From an uncultured Lacticaseibacillus sp. (GTDB lineage Bacteria > Bacillota > Bacilli > Lactobacillales > Lactobacillaceae), in the NCBI GenBank assembly GCA_934293835.1, contig CAKQZO010000008.1:1-23306 (forward strand): a DNA stretch of 23,306 bases, written 5' to 3'. The position numbers and the translations under genes are program-made. The notes under the pieces were generated by a model. That model worked only from the letters and a program-made list of their open reading frames with translations, did no database searches and was not told the DNA's origin. Below, piece by piece: positions 15,802 through 23,306 of this stretch (position 1 is its first letter; each line of letters opens with the position of its first letter).

Positions 15802-16137
15802 ATGATTCCAGGAGAATATCATTTAGCAAAAACGCCGGTCCCATATAATGTTGGGTATCCGGCAATCAGCCTGAAGGTCAAAAACGTTGGTGATCGGCCG
15901 GTGCAGGTCGGCTCACATTTTCACTTCTATGAAGCCAATGAATCTGGGCTTCAGTTCGATCGGCCCAAGGCCTGGGGGAAGCGCCTCGATATCCCTGCAG
16001 GTACGGCGATCCGCTTCGAGCCAGGAGAAGAGCGGACGGTTGATTTGATCGACTTCGGTGGCAAGCGGCGTGTGTTTGGCTTCAACAACGAAGTGAACGG
16101 TTTTCTTGATGTTCAAGAAAAGGAGGCACGCGCATGA
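15802..16137 (+). CDS. ureB: Urease beta subunit
   Basis: This 111-residue structural subunit begins MIPGEYHLA, the standard start of the family. It contains [47 protein letters not shown] and [11 protein letters not shown], all typical. It packs against the alpha chain and has no catalytic residues itself. The ATG is preceded by AAGGAGG seven bases upstream, which rules out the longer in-frame reading from 15715. The stop overlaps the ureC start (ATGA), so translation is coupled to the catalytic subunit. Confidence 0.97.
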   Translation: MIPGEYHLAKTPVPYNVGYPAISLKVKNVGDRPVQVGSHFHFYEANESGLQFDRPKAWGKRLDIPAGTAIRFEPGEERTVDLIDFGGKRRVFGFNNEVNGFLDVQEKEARA

Positions 16138-17852
16138 GTTTTGAGATGGACCATCAGCAATACGCGCAGATGTTTGGGCCGACAGTTGGCGACAGTGTCC
16201 GGTTAGGCGACACGCAGCTGTTTGCGGCAATCGAAAAAGACTATACCGTCCATGGCCAAGAGAGCAAGTTTGGCGGTGGCAAAGTCTTGCGTGATGGGAT
16301 GGGGGTCAACGCCACCGAGTTGCGCAGCAATCCGTTGGTTGTCGACACGATCATCACCGGTGCGACGATTATCGATTACACAGGGATCATCAAAGCCGAT
16401 ATCGGGATCCGTGATGGCAAAATCATGGCGATTGGCAAAGGCGGCAACCCCGACATTATGGATGATATCGATTTTGTCGTTGGAGCCAGTACGGAAGCAA
16501 TCTCGGGTGAAGGCCTGATTGTGACCGCTGGCGGGATCGATATCCATGTGCATTACCTCTCACCTGGGCTGACGCACGCCGCGTTAGACAACGGGATCAC
16601 CACTATGTTTGGCGGTGGGACCGGCCCGGCCGATGGGTCGAACTCTGCGACGACGACTCCAGGCAAGTGGCATATTCGCCGCATGCTTGAGGCGATGGAT
16701 CAAGAGCCGGTCAACTTTGGCCTGATGGCCAAAGGCGCTGGCGCTACCCCGCAAACGATTGGCGAACAGGTCGAAGCGGGCGCCGCGGCGATTAAGACAC
16801 ACGAAGACTGGGGCGCAACGGCAGCCGGTATCGATAACTCGATCAAGGCTGCGGATAAGTATGACGTACAGTTCGCCGTGCATACAGACTCCCTGAACGA
16901 AGGCGGCTTCGTTGACAACACGCTGAACGCGTTTGCCGGCCGCACCGTCCACACCTTCCATACTGAGGGGGCCGGCGGTGGCCACGCGCCTGACATCATG
17001 GTGGTTGCCGGGCAGAAGAACATTTTGCCGTCGTCGACAAATCCGACGAACCCCTATACCACCAACGTGATCGACGAGCTGTTCGACATGACGATGGTGT
17101 GTCACAATCTCGATCCGCAAGTGCCAGAAGACGTTGCCTTCGCCGAATCTCGGGTGCGCAAGCAAACGGTTGCCGCCGAAGACGTCTTGCACGACATGGG
17201 CGCATTGAGCGTGATGACTTCCGACGCGATGGCGATGGGAAGAATCGGCGAAGTGGCCATGCGTTGCTGGCAGCTGGCCGACAAGATGAAGCAACAGCGC
17301 GGTCCACTCGATGGCGATAGTGAATACAGCGACAACAACCGCATCAAGCGCTATGTTGCCAAGTACACGATCAACCCGGCCATCATGAACGGGATGAGTG
17401 ATTACATCGGCTCGGTTGAAGTCGGCAAGTATGCTGACCTAGTGATCTGGGAGCCTGCTAAATTCGGAGCGAAGCCGAAGCTGGTCCTCAAGGCCGGCAT
17501 GATCGCATACGGGGTCATGGGCGATGCCTCGTCTAGTCTGCCGACCCCCGAGCCACGCTTCATGCGCGATCTGTATGCGGCTAAGGGCAAGGCGGTAGGG
17601 TCGACATCGATCGCTTTTGTGTCGCAGTATGCCTATGATCACGGAATCAAGGACGATCTCGGACTGGATAAGATCGTCTTGCCGGTGCACAACACGCGCA
17701 ACCTGACCAAGCGCGATATGAAGCTTAACAATTACACGCCAAGTACGATCAAAATCGATCCCCATTCTTTCGAGGTCACGATCGACGATCAGCTGATCAC
17801 CTGCGAGCCGGTCGAAACGATTTCGCTGGCGCAGCGATACTACCTGTTCTAG
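16134..17852 (+). CDS. ureC: Urease alpha (catalytic) subunit
   Basis: This 572-residue nickel amidohydrolase splits urea into ammonia and carbamate, raising cytoplasmic pH. Every active-site residue is present, shifted by four relative to the Klebsiella aerogenes enzyme: nickel ligands His138 and His140 (HVH), carbamylated Lys221 (AIKTHEDWG), His250 ([10 protein letters not shown]), His276 ([10 protein letters not shown]) and Asp364 ([10 protein letters not shown]). The mobile-flap Cys323 and the catalytic acid His324 (MVCHNLDP) are also present. The usual second flap histidine is Asn here, and HVHYLSPG replaces the more common HIHFICPQ. The length is normal. It overlaps ureB by four bases and is followed by a hairpin before ureE. 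Confidence 0.98.
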   Translation: MSFEMDHQQYAQMFGPTVGDSVRLGDTQLFAAIEKDYTVHGQESKFGGGKVLRDGMGVNATELRSNPLVVDTIITGATIIDYTGIIKADIGIRDGKIMAIGKGGNPDIMDDIDFVVGASTEAISGEGLIVTAGGIDIHVHYLSPGLTHAALDNGITTMFGGGTGPADGSNSATTTPGKWHIRRMLEAMDQEPVNFGLMAKGAGATPQTIGEQVEAGAAAIKTHEDWGATAAGIDNSIKAADKYDVQFAVHTDSLNEGGFVDNTLNAFAGRTVHTFHTEGAGGGHAPDIMVVAGQKNILPSSTNPTNPYTTNVIDELFDMTMVCHNLDPQVPEDVAFAESRVRKQTVAAEDVLHDMGALSVMTSDAMAMGRIGEVAMRCWQLADKMKQQRGPLDGDSEYSDNNRIKRYVAKYTINPAIMNGMSDYIGSVEVGKYADLVIWEPAKFGAKPKLVLKAGMIAYGVMGDASSSLPTPEPRFMRDLYAAKGKAVGSTSIAFVSQYAYDHGIKDDLGLDKIVLPVHNTRNLTKRDMKLNNYTPSTIKIDPHSFEVTIDDQLITCEPVETISLAQRYYLF

Positions 17853-17863
17853 CCAGAACGACG

Positions 17864-17885
17864 AAGCCAAGCCAACGCTTGGCTT
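17864..17885 (+). other. Stem-loop between ureC and ureE
   Basis: AAGCCAAGC and GCTTGGCTT form a perfect nine-pair stem around CAAC. No U-tract follows (TACGTGG), so it is more likely an RNA-stabilising or processing structure than a terminator. It separates the structural subunit genes from the accessory genes, where lower expression would suit the needed ratio. Confidence 0.6.
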
Positions 17886-17910
17886 TACGTGGTTAAGTTT
17901 GGAGGAAGCA

Positions 17911-18366
17911 ATGATTTTAACAGAAACCTATCGTAATGTGGACGACATTCCAGACATTGCGAAATACCATCTTGAAACCGCGACGGTGAAGAGCGACGAG
18001 CTCTTGAAGTCGATCCTGCGGGTGACGACGGATCACGGCAATGATTACGGGATTCGGCTAGCAGATGAATCCGAACAGTTAGAGAACGGCACGAGTTTTA
18101 TTCTGGCGCCTGGACGCCTGCTCGTCTTGTCTGTGATTCCAGACGAGATGATCGTGGTGGTGCCCAAAGACATCGACGAAATGGGGCGAGTCGCCCATCT
18201 GTTGGGCAACTTGCACAAGCCGGTTCAGGTCAAAGACGGGACGTTGTCGTTGTTGTTAGACAAAGTGGTTGCCCAAACACTCGATCACCAAGGCGTGGCC
18301 TATCAAGTGAAGCAGATTCAGCTTGATGAACCGTTGGTGTATGCGGACTTGAAGCATGGTAAGTGA
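17911..18366 (+). CDS. ureE: UreE, urease nickel metallochaperone
   Basis: This 151-residue protein delivers nickel to the UreG-UreF-UreD complex. It has the two-part layout of the family: an N-terminal peptide-binding-like domain (residues about 1-75) and a C-terminal metal-binding domain with [17 protein letters not shown], which includes the dimer-interface histidine region. The C-terminus ends DLKHGK without the His-rich tail seen in Klebsiella, so nickel storage capacity should be low. The ATG at 17911 has GGAGG five bases upstream; an in-frame TTG at 17899 lies before that site. It overlaps ureF by 11 bases. Confidence 0.93.
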   Translation: MILTETYRNVDDIPDIAKYHLETATVKSDELLKSILRVTTDHGNDYGIRLADESEQLENGTSFILAPGRLLVLSVIPDEMIVVVPKDIDEMGRVAHLLGNLHKPVQVKDGTLSLLLDKVVAQTLDHQGVAYQVKQIQLDEPLVYADLKHGK

Positions 18367-19066
18367 GCAACAGCGGCTGCAAGCCTATCTCGAAGTGATG
18401 CAGATCTGCGATTCAACGTTTCCGATTGGAACGTTCAACCACTCGTTCGGGATGGAAAATTACTTGCACATGCGCACCATCAAAAAGGCGCCGGACTTCA
18501 AGGTCTGGTTTGAGAACTATTACCGCGGCCAGTTTCGCTACGGCGAAGGTTTGCTCGTCTTGTTGTGCTATCAGGCGCTCGACAAGCAAGACTTGGCCCA
18601 GCTGTGGGCATATGACCGGACGATCAATGCGTCAACGGTGGCCACAGAGGTCCGCGACGGCACGAGGCGCATCGCCAAGCAGATGTTGATCCTGTTGACG
18701 CAGCTTTATGGGCCAAGTATCCCGGGCCTGGCGGAGTATCGCGAAGCCATTGCCCAAGGCGAAGCCACCGGCCATCCGGCCATCGCCTTTTGCCTGTTCG
18801 CCCACTACAAGGCCCTCGATGCGATGACGGCCTTCATGATGTATGGCTACAGCGTTGGCTCGACGCTCTTGCAAAACGCGGTGCGCGCGGTGCCGCTCGG
18901 CCAGCGTGCCGGGCAAGTGATTCTCAACGATCTATTGAAGTTGTTGCCCGATTTGTACGATCAGGTTTGCGCGCTTGACGCCGATTACCTTGGTGCCAGC
19001 GTCCCGGGACTAGAGCTCGCACAGATTAATCATGAAACGCAAGGGGCACGATTGTTCATGTCCTAG
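18356..19066 (+). CDS. ureF: UreF, urease accessory protein
   Basis: This 236-residue all-helical protein binds UreD and UreG and gates nickel and bicarbonate delivery to apo-urease. Family features are [20 protein letters not shown] near residues 18-39, a central helical region and the late [20 protein letters not shown] segment, followed by helices ending [20 protein letters not shown]. The first ATG overlaps the end of ureE, so translation is probably coupled; I see only a weak ribosome site. A 66-base gap follows before ureG. Confidence 0.94.
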   Translation: MVSEQQRLQAYLEVMQICDSTFPIGTFNHSFGMENYLHMRTIKKAPDFKVWFENYYRGQFRYGEGLLVLLCYQALDKQDLAQLWAYDRTINASTVATEVRDGTRRIAKQMLILLTQLYGPSIPGLAEYREAIAQGEATGHPAIAFCLFAHYKALDAMTAFMMYGYSVGSTLLQNAVRAVPLGQRAGQVILNDLLKLLPDLYDQVCALDADYLGASVPGLELAQINHETQGARLFMS

Positions 19067-19132
19067 AGATTGAAGTGGCTTGAGGCGTGGTGGTGAAGCG
19101 CTGCTGCAGGCCGCAGAGAAGGAGCGATAGTT

Positions 19133-19753
19133 ATGAAACGTGCAGTTAGAATCGGTGTTGGTGGTCCTGTTGGTTCAGGAAAGACGATGTTCATCGAGCG
19201 CTTCACGCGCAAGATGCAAGATCGCTATAATATGGCCGTCATCACCAACGATATTTATACCAAAGAAGACGCAGAGTTCATGGTCAAGAATTCCGTGCTT
19301 GATGAAGAGCGGATCATCGGGGTGGAAACTGGTGGGTGCCCACATACGGCTATCCGCGAAGACGCGTCGATGAATCTGGCGGCGATCGACGAGCTGGAAG
19401 AGCGTTTCGACCATGATCTTGACTTGATTTTTGTCGAAAGTGGTGGGGATAATCTCGCCGCCACGTTCAGCCCGGAGCTGGTCGACTTTTCCTTGTACAT
19501 CATTGATGTGGCCGAAGGGGAGAAGATTCCGCGCAAGGCCGGGCAGGGGATGATTAAGTCCGATCTGTTCTTGATCAACAAGATTGACTTGGCGCCGTAT
19601 GTCGGTGCTGACCTCGACCGGATGAAGGCCGATTCTGAGATGTTCCGCGATGCTGGAACATTCATATTCACCAATCTGAAAGAAGATCAGGGCTTGGATG
19701 CGGCCGTCGAATGGATTCAGAAGAACTGCCTGCTTGAGGACCTTGTGGAATGA
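19133..19753 (+). CDS. ureG: UreG, urease GTPase
   Basis: This 206-residue SIMIBI-class GTPase couples GTP hydrolysis to nickel insertion. The P-loop GGPVGSGKT is at residues 10-18. The nickel-binding Cys-Pro-His motif is at residues 69-71 ([14 protein letters not shown]). [20 protein letters not shown] and the guanine-specificity segment [12 protein letters not shown] follow. Length is normal. AAGGAG lies eight bases before the ATG. The stop overlaps the ureD start by four bases (ATGA). Confidence 0.97.
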   Translation: MKRAVRIGVGGPVGSGKTMFIERFTRKMQDRYNMAVITNDIYTKEDAEFMVKNSVLDEERIIGVETGGCPHTAIREDASMNLAAIDELEERFDHDLDLIFVESGGDNLAATFSPELVDFSLYIIDVAEGEKIPRKAGQGMIKSDLFLINKIDLAPYVGADLDRMKADSEMFRDAGTFIFTNLKEDQGLDAAVEWIQKNCLLEDLVE

Positions 19754-20589
19754 CGGGGCGCTTAGACGGCGAGATCGATCTGCAGTTCGTGCGGCGAGGA
19801 GAGCGGACGGTGGCCAACCGGCGCTTTCACCGAGGCAACTCGCGGCTGTCGTCGGATATCCCGACAACCGGGGCGGTGCCATATTATTTCCTGATCTCAA
19901 CGGGTGGTGGGTTCACCGAAGGCGAGCACTATCGGCAAAACGTGGAGCTTGCGTCGCAAACCCATGCAATCTTGACGACGCAGACGCCGAACTATGTCTA
20001 TAAGTGTGAGCATCAGCGGCTAACGACCCAGAAGAATACGTTTCGGATTGGCGATTCGGCACTGTTAGAGTGTTACCTCGACGAGACGATTCCGTATGCC
20101 AACGCGTATTACGAGCAGGATACGCGGATTGATATGGAGGCGCATGCGCGCCTGATTTTAACCGATGGCCTCACGGGCGGCTGGTCGCCTGACGACACCC
20201 CGTTCATGTATCGGCGCGTCGGATTGAAGACGACGATCCGACAAAACGACCGGTTGGTTTTCAATGACCGGATGCTGTGTGACCCGCAAGTCGACGAGAT
20301 GACGACGATGGGTTTTTTCGAAGGCAAGACGAACTACAACTCGGTCGTCTTCGTTGATGAAGCGATCACCGCCGCCACCGTCACGCAGTTGCGGGCAGTT
20401 CTGGCGCCGCTGGCCATGCATGTGCGCATCGGCGTCTCCTTGCTTGCCACCAACGGAATGGTGGTGCGCTTGCTCGGCCCTAACGCCCACGAGAATCATA
20501 CCTTGATGTGGCGCGCTATCAATTATTATCGCGAACAGGTGGTCGGCCTTGCGCCGATCAGCTTACGCAAACATTCAGTCCTTGCTTAA
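19750..20589 (+). CDS. ureD: UreD (UreH), urease accessory scaffold protein
   Basis: This 279-residue beta-rich protein docks on apo-urease and, with UreF and UreG, forms the path for nickel. Family segments are [55 protein letters not shown] and [11 protein letters not shown]. It is last in the urease set, coupled to ureG, and 26 bases before the nickel importer gene. That small spacing suggests urease and importer genes share one transcript. Confidence 0.92.
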   Translation: MTGRLDGEIDLQFVRRGERTVANRRFHRGNSRLSSDIPTTGAVPYYFLISTGGGFTEGEHYRQNVELASQTHAILTTQTPNYVYKCEHQRLTTQKNTFRIGDSALLECYLDETIPYANAYYEQDTRIDMEAHARLILTDGLTGGWSPDDTPFMYRRVGLKTTIRQNDRLVFNDRMLCDPQVDEMTTMGFFEGKTNYNSVVFVDEAITAATVTQLRAVLAPLAMHVRIGVSLLATNGMVVRLLGPNAHENHTLMWRAINYYREQVVGLAPISLRKHSVLA

Positions 20590-20615
20590 CCAATCAATAA
20601 AGGAGTAACAACCAC

Positions 20616-21596
20616 ATGCATATCCCAGACAACTATCTCAGCCCTGCCACCTGTGCGACTTTGGTCGCCGCGATGGCGCCGGTGTGGACAGTCTCTTTGA
20701 AAAAAGTGCGCGTCCAGATCGAACAGAAAAAGGCGACCGTACCTCTGATCGGGGTCGGGGCCGCGTTTTCTTTTCTGATCATGATGTTTAACGTGCCGGT
20801 GCCAGGCGGTACGACCGCCCATGCCGTGGGTGCGGTATTGCTGGCGATATTGTTGGGACCATGGGCGGCGACGCTGTCGATATCGATCGCGTTGCTGCTA
20901 CAGGCCTTCATTTTTGGTGACGGCGGGATCTTAGCGTATGGGGCGAACGTCTTCAACATGGGCTTTGTCATGCCGTTTGTCGGCTATGCTGTCTTTATGC
21001 TCGGCAAACGGTTCCGACATCCGCAACTCGGCGCCTTCTTCGGGGGCTGGGCCGGGATCACGATGGCGAGCCTCGCCGCGGGCACCGAGCTGGGGCTCCA
21101 GCCGCTGATCGCGCACACCGCCAGTGGCGCCCCGCTGTACTCACCGTATCCACTCAGTGTCAGTGTGCCGGCGATGGTCGGCACGCATGCGCTGGTGATC
21201 GGCTGGATAGAAGCCGCTGTGACGGTGCTGGTTTACCGGTTCGTCGCTACCCATGCGCCAGAAGAACTCTATGACGTTCCAGAAGAGCCGACGCGCATTG
21301 GCAAAATGTGGCTGCCACTACTTGCAGGCCTCGCGTTCTTATCTCCGCTGGGGCTTTTAGCTTCCGGGAGTGCTTGGGGAGAGTGGGATAACGCGGGAGT
21401 TGTTGCGCAGATGAAGGCGCAGCATCTCGGCAGCAAGCTGCCAAGTGGGATGGCCCATGGCGTGAACTTTCACGCGCTGCTTGCGGATTATGGCTTGAGT
21501 GGGATCCCGGCACCGGTCGGCTATATCTTATCTGCCGCGACGGCCTTGATCGTGATCGCGATCGTCGTCAAGATCATGGAGGCGCGCCGTGCCTGA
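20616..21596 (+). CDS. larMN: LarMN, nickel importer substrate-specific component (fused CbiM/NikM with N-like domain)
   Basis: This 326-residue membrane protein starts MHIPDNYLSP. The N-terminal Met-His is a nickel ligand in NikM/CbiM proteins, and His69 in PVPGGTTAHAVG is the expected further ligand region. About six to seven helices form the M domain to residue 215. Residues about 225-326 are a PDGLE-type N domain (SPLGLLASGSAWGEW plus a final helix), making it a fused MN protein. Nickel rather than cobalt is inferred from the flanking nickel enzymes. The ATG follows AAAGGAG by ten bases. It overlaps larQ by eight bases. Confidence 0.9.
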   Translation: MHIPDNYLSPATCATLVAAMAPVWTVSLKKVRVQIEQKKATVPLIGVGAAFSFLIMMFNVPVPGGTTAHAVGAVLLAILLGPWAATLSISIALLLQAFIFGDGGILAYGANVFNMGFVMPFVGYAVFMLGKRFRHPQLGAFFGGWAGITMASLAAGTELGLQPLIAHTASGAPLYSPYPLSVSVPAMVGTHALVIGWIEAAVTVLVYRFVATHAPEELYDVPEEPTRIGKMWLPLLAGLAFLSPLGLLASGSAWGEWDNAGVVAQMKAQHLGSKLPSGMAHGVNFHALLADYGLSGIPAPVGYILSAATALIVIAIVVKIMEARRA

Positions 21597-22374
21597 GTTT
21601 CCAGAATGGCTGGACGCGCCGACGACCCCACAACCGCCGCGTCGGGCAAGCCGCTTCTTGACGCGCAACCTCGCCAACATTGCGCATCTGTTAGCGCATT
21701 TTAACCACTCGCAGCACGTCGCTGAGACGCGTGGCAGTGCCTGGGTCGCGTTGCTCAGCCTTCTGGTCACGATCGGCTTGACGGTCACTTGTCGCAACGT
21801 GGTGTTGTTGTGGGTGCTGGTCCTTGTGCAGCTGGTGATCTTGTTACGGCTACCAGGGGGGATGCTCGGCGGCTTATTGAAGGCGACGCTGCGCGGCAGT
21901 CTGTTTTCCGCCGTTGTCGTCTTGCCGAGCCTCTTGTTCACCACTTGGCTGGTGGCCGGGTGGTGGCTGGCCAAACTGGCGTTGGTGATGCTTGAGGTGC
22001 AACTTTTTCGCCACCGGGTCTCTTGGCGGGCGTTATTGTTGGCTTTGCGTCAGTTGCACGTGCCGAGTCTGTTTGTTTTAACGCTAGATATCACCGTCAA
22101 ATATAGCCACGTCCTAGGCAACAGCTTGCAAAGTTCGCTGGAGGCCGTATGGTTGCGCAGCTGCGGCCAGCTCGATCATCCCTTGCAGCTCGCCACCAAC
22201 TTGATTGGACGGCTGTATCTGCAAAGTCGCCACAATGCCGCAGAACTTTATCAAGCCATGTGGTTGCGCGGCTACACGGCCACGCCGGAAGTTGGCAGAA
22301 TCAGCTTGCGTCGCCAAGACTGGCCGGTGCTGGTGGGCGATGTACTGCTGGTGGGCATGGCAATTGTGCTGTAA
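21589..22374 (+). CDS. larQ: LarQ, nickel ECF transporter transmembrane (T) component, CbiQ family
   Basis: This 261-residue CbiQ-type protein couples the substrate component to the ATPase. A polar N-terminus of about 45 residues precedes the first helices. The two coupling-helix motifs of the family appear as EAVWLRSC and YQAMWLRGY, each with the characteristic Arg. The start is GTG 21589 with GGAGG six bases upstream, overlapping larMN. The TAA stop touches repeat array C, so the ATPase gene is separated by 425 bases, although genes of this kind usually abut. Confidence 0.88.
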   Translation: MPEFPEWLDAPTTPQPPRRASRFLTRNLANIAHLLAHFNHSQHVAETRGSAWVALLSLLVTIGLTVTCRNVVLLWVLVLVQLVILLRLPGGMLGGLLKATLRGSLFSAVVVLPSLLFTTWLVAGWWLAKLALVMLEVQLFRHRVSWRALLLALRQLHVPSLFVLTLDITVKYSHVLGNSLQSSLEAVWLRSCGQLDHPLQLATNLIGRLYLQSRHNAAELYQAMWLRGYTATPEVGRISLRRQDWPVLVGDVLLVGMAIVL

Positions 22375-22376
22375 AC

Positions 22377-22766
22377 CAGAGCGCAGTGGCGCGCTCTTTA
22401 CGGGTCGGGTAGCCTAGCCAGCGTGCTTGGGCGGGCTTTAGCCCCGAGTGCGCTTGCGTAGCTAACTGTACCCGTATTGCGCCACGCAGCTCGACGAGAA
22501 GCCAGAGCGGAGCGTGGCCGCACTTAGGGCGTAGCGTAACGTGTGCGAACAACGGAGCGAACTCGTTCGCGCAGTTGATCATGCCGTTAGGCCTAGCGCA
22601 TTGCGCCACGGGTAGCTCGACGAGAAACCCAGAGCGAAGCAGGACGGTTTTAGGCATGTGGATAAGCAAGCGTGGACGCCGTGCCGGCGAAGCCGGTGCA
22701 AGCCCGCGATTGCTTATCCGCAATGCCGTTGTCCTGCGCAGCTCGACGAGAAAATCAGAGCGTAGC
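22377..22766 (+). repeat. Array C: three long palindromic repeats between larQ and larO
   Basis: This occupies nearly all of the 425-base gap at 22375-22799. Full units are 22377-22493 (117 bp), 22503-22619 (117 bp) and 22630-22745 (116 bp), with a truncated start at 22756-22766. Each begins CAGAGCG and ends AGCTCG; linkers carry GCTCGACGAGAA, specific to this array. The first unit pairs TACGGGT with a downstream ACCCGTA and closes with GGGC TTTA GCCC. The third pairs GGATAAGCAA with TTGCTTATCC and closes with CCGGC GAA GCCGG. The array starts one or two bases after the larQ stop and ends about 25 bases before the larO ribosome site. No plausible gene lies within it. Confidence 0.87.
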
Positions 22767-22799
22767 TTGAATACCTCACTGCTTTTATGAAGGAGAACA

Positions 22800-23306
22800 A
22801 TGTTTACATTCGATCAGATCGCGTATCGTTATGCCGATACCGTTGGCCTCGATGACATCAGCTTCACGATCAATCCTGGCGAGGCGGTTGCGTTGATGGG
22901 ACCCAATGGTTCCGGCAAGTCGACGCTGTTTAAGCTGTTGTGTGGCCTGTTGCAGCCGACCGGCGGTACTTACACATACAACGGCGCCAAGCCCGACTTC
23001 GAACAGTTGCGCCAGGTGCTCGGGTTCGTTTTTCAAAACAGCGACGTTCAGCTTTTCAACGACACCGTCGAGGCGGAGTTGGCATTTGGCCCGACGCAAC
23101 TCGGCTTGCCGCAAGCGGCCGTCAAGCAACGCGTCAAGGACATCATGGCGTTGCTCGATATTACTCGGCTTGCCCAACGCGTACCGTACCAGCTGTCTGG
23201 TGGGGAGAAAAAGTTGGTTGCCTTGGGCAGTGTGTTGACGATGAATCCGCAGACGATCATCTTAGACGAACCGTTCAACGGGCTGGCGATCAGTTATCAA
23301 GACCAG
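22800..23306 (+). CDS. larO: LarO, nickel ECF transporter ATPase, CbiO family (3' end outside window)
   Basis: The first 169 codons are present and the frame is open to the window edge. All ATPase motifs are seen: Walker A GPNGSGKST (about residues 38-46), Q-loop FQNSDVQLF, signature LSGGEKK and Walker B TIILDEP. It begins MFTFDQIAYRYAD, as CbiO-type ECF ATPases do. It should power nickel uptake with LarMN and LarQ. The ATG has AAGGAG five bases upstream. It follows repeat array C. Metal specificity rests on context. Confidence 0.9.
   Translation, partial: MFTFDQIAYRYADTVGLDDISFTINPGEAVALMGPNGSGKSTLFKLLCGLLQPTGGTYTYNGAKPDFEQLRQVLGFVFQNSDVQLFNDTVEAELAFGPTQLGLPQAAVKQRVKDIMALLDITRLAQRVPYQLSGGEKKLVALGSVLTMNPQTIILDEPFNGLAISYQDQ

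Noticed and set aside
20590..20615. NiCo or cobalamin riboswitch ahead of the nickel importer
   Set aside because: Only 26 bases separate ureD and larMN, too short for a riboswitch.
22301..22723. Possible coding frames within repeat array C, including one overlapping the end of larQ
   Set aside because: They have no ribosome site and consist of repeat sequence; long GC-rich palindromes give chance open frames on both strands.
22377..22766. CRISPR array
   Set aside because: The constant parts are short and alternate with inserts of about 80-95 bases that are palindromic themselves. No cas gene is present, and true spacers are not self-complementary.

Overview
The window looks like chromosome of a comparatively GC-rich lactic acid bacterium (Lactobacillaceae). 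The evidence is close similarity of the lactate racemase locus, as I remember it, to that of Lactiplantibacillus plantarum, Gram-positive lipoprotein signals, strong AAGGAGG-type ribosome sites and TTG starts. I cannot name the species.

Region 1 (1-7609, + strand) is a carbohydrate locus. It starts with a promoter and a cre-like operator. It then holds a small lipoprotein, a DUF2264 protein, a sugar ABC importer (binding lipoprotein plus two permeases, no ATPase), a YesL/DUF624 membrane protein and a GH88 unsaturated glucuronyl hydrolase. The set points to uptake and intracellular breakdown of unsaturated uronic-acid oligosaccharides made by lyases acting elsewhere. A bidirectional terminator (7628-7665) separates it from the next region.

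Region 2 (7677-14541) is a lactate racemase locus: larA-larB-larC-larD-(99-aa unknown)-larE on the - strand, with the regulator larR divergent. LarB, LarC and LarE build the nickel-pincer (NPN) cofactor, LarA is the racemase and LarD the lactate channel. All key residues I could place are present. LarC is one uninterrupted frame.

Region 3 (14812-23306, + strand) is a complete urease operon, ureI-A-B-C-E-F-G-D, followed directly by an ECF-type nickel importer, larMN-larQ-larO. larO is cut by the window end. In L. plantarum the importer genes follow larR; here a whole urease operon lies between them. One nickel importer therefore probably feeds two nickel enzymes, giving lactate stereo-balance and acid resistance from a single nickel island.

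The most unusual structure is a family of long self-complementary repeats in three arrays (8930-9286, 12184-12398, 22377-22766). There are eight full units, seven of 113-117 bp and one of 68 bp, plus two partial ones. All lie in gaps between genes of the nickel operons, all have the same orientation relative to transcription, and each array begins at the stop codon of the gene before it. Unit ends are conserved; interiors differ in sequence but remain palindromic. I do not recognise this family.
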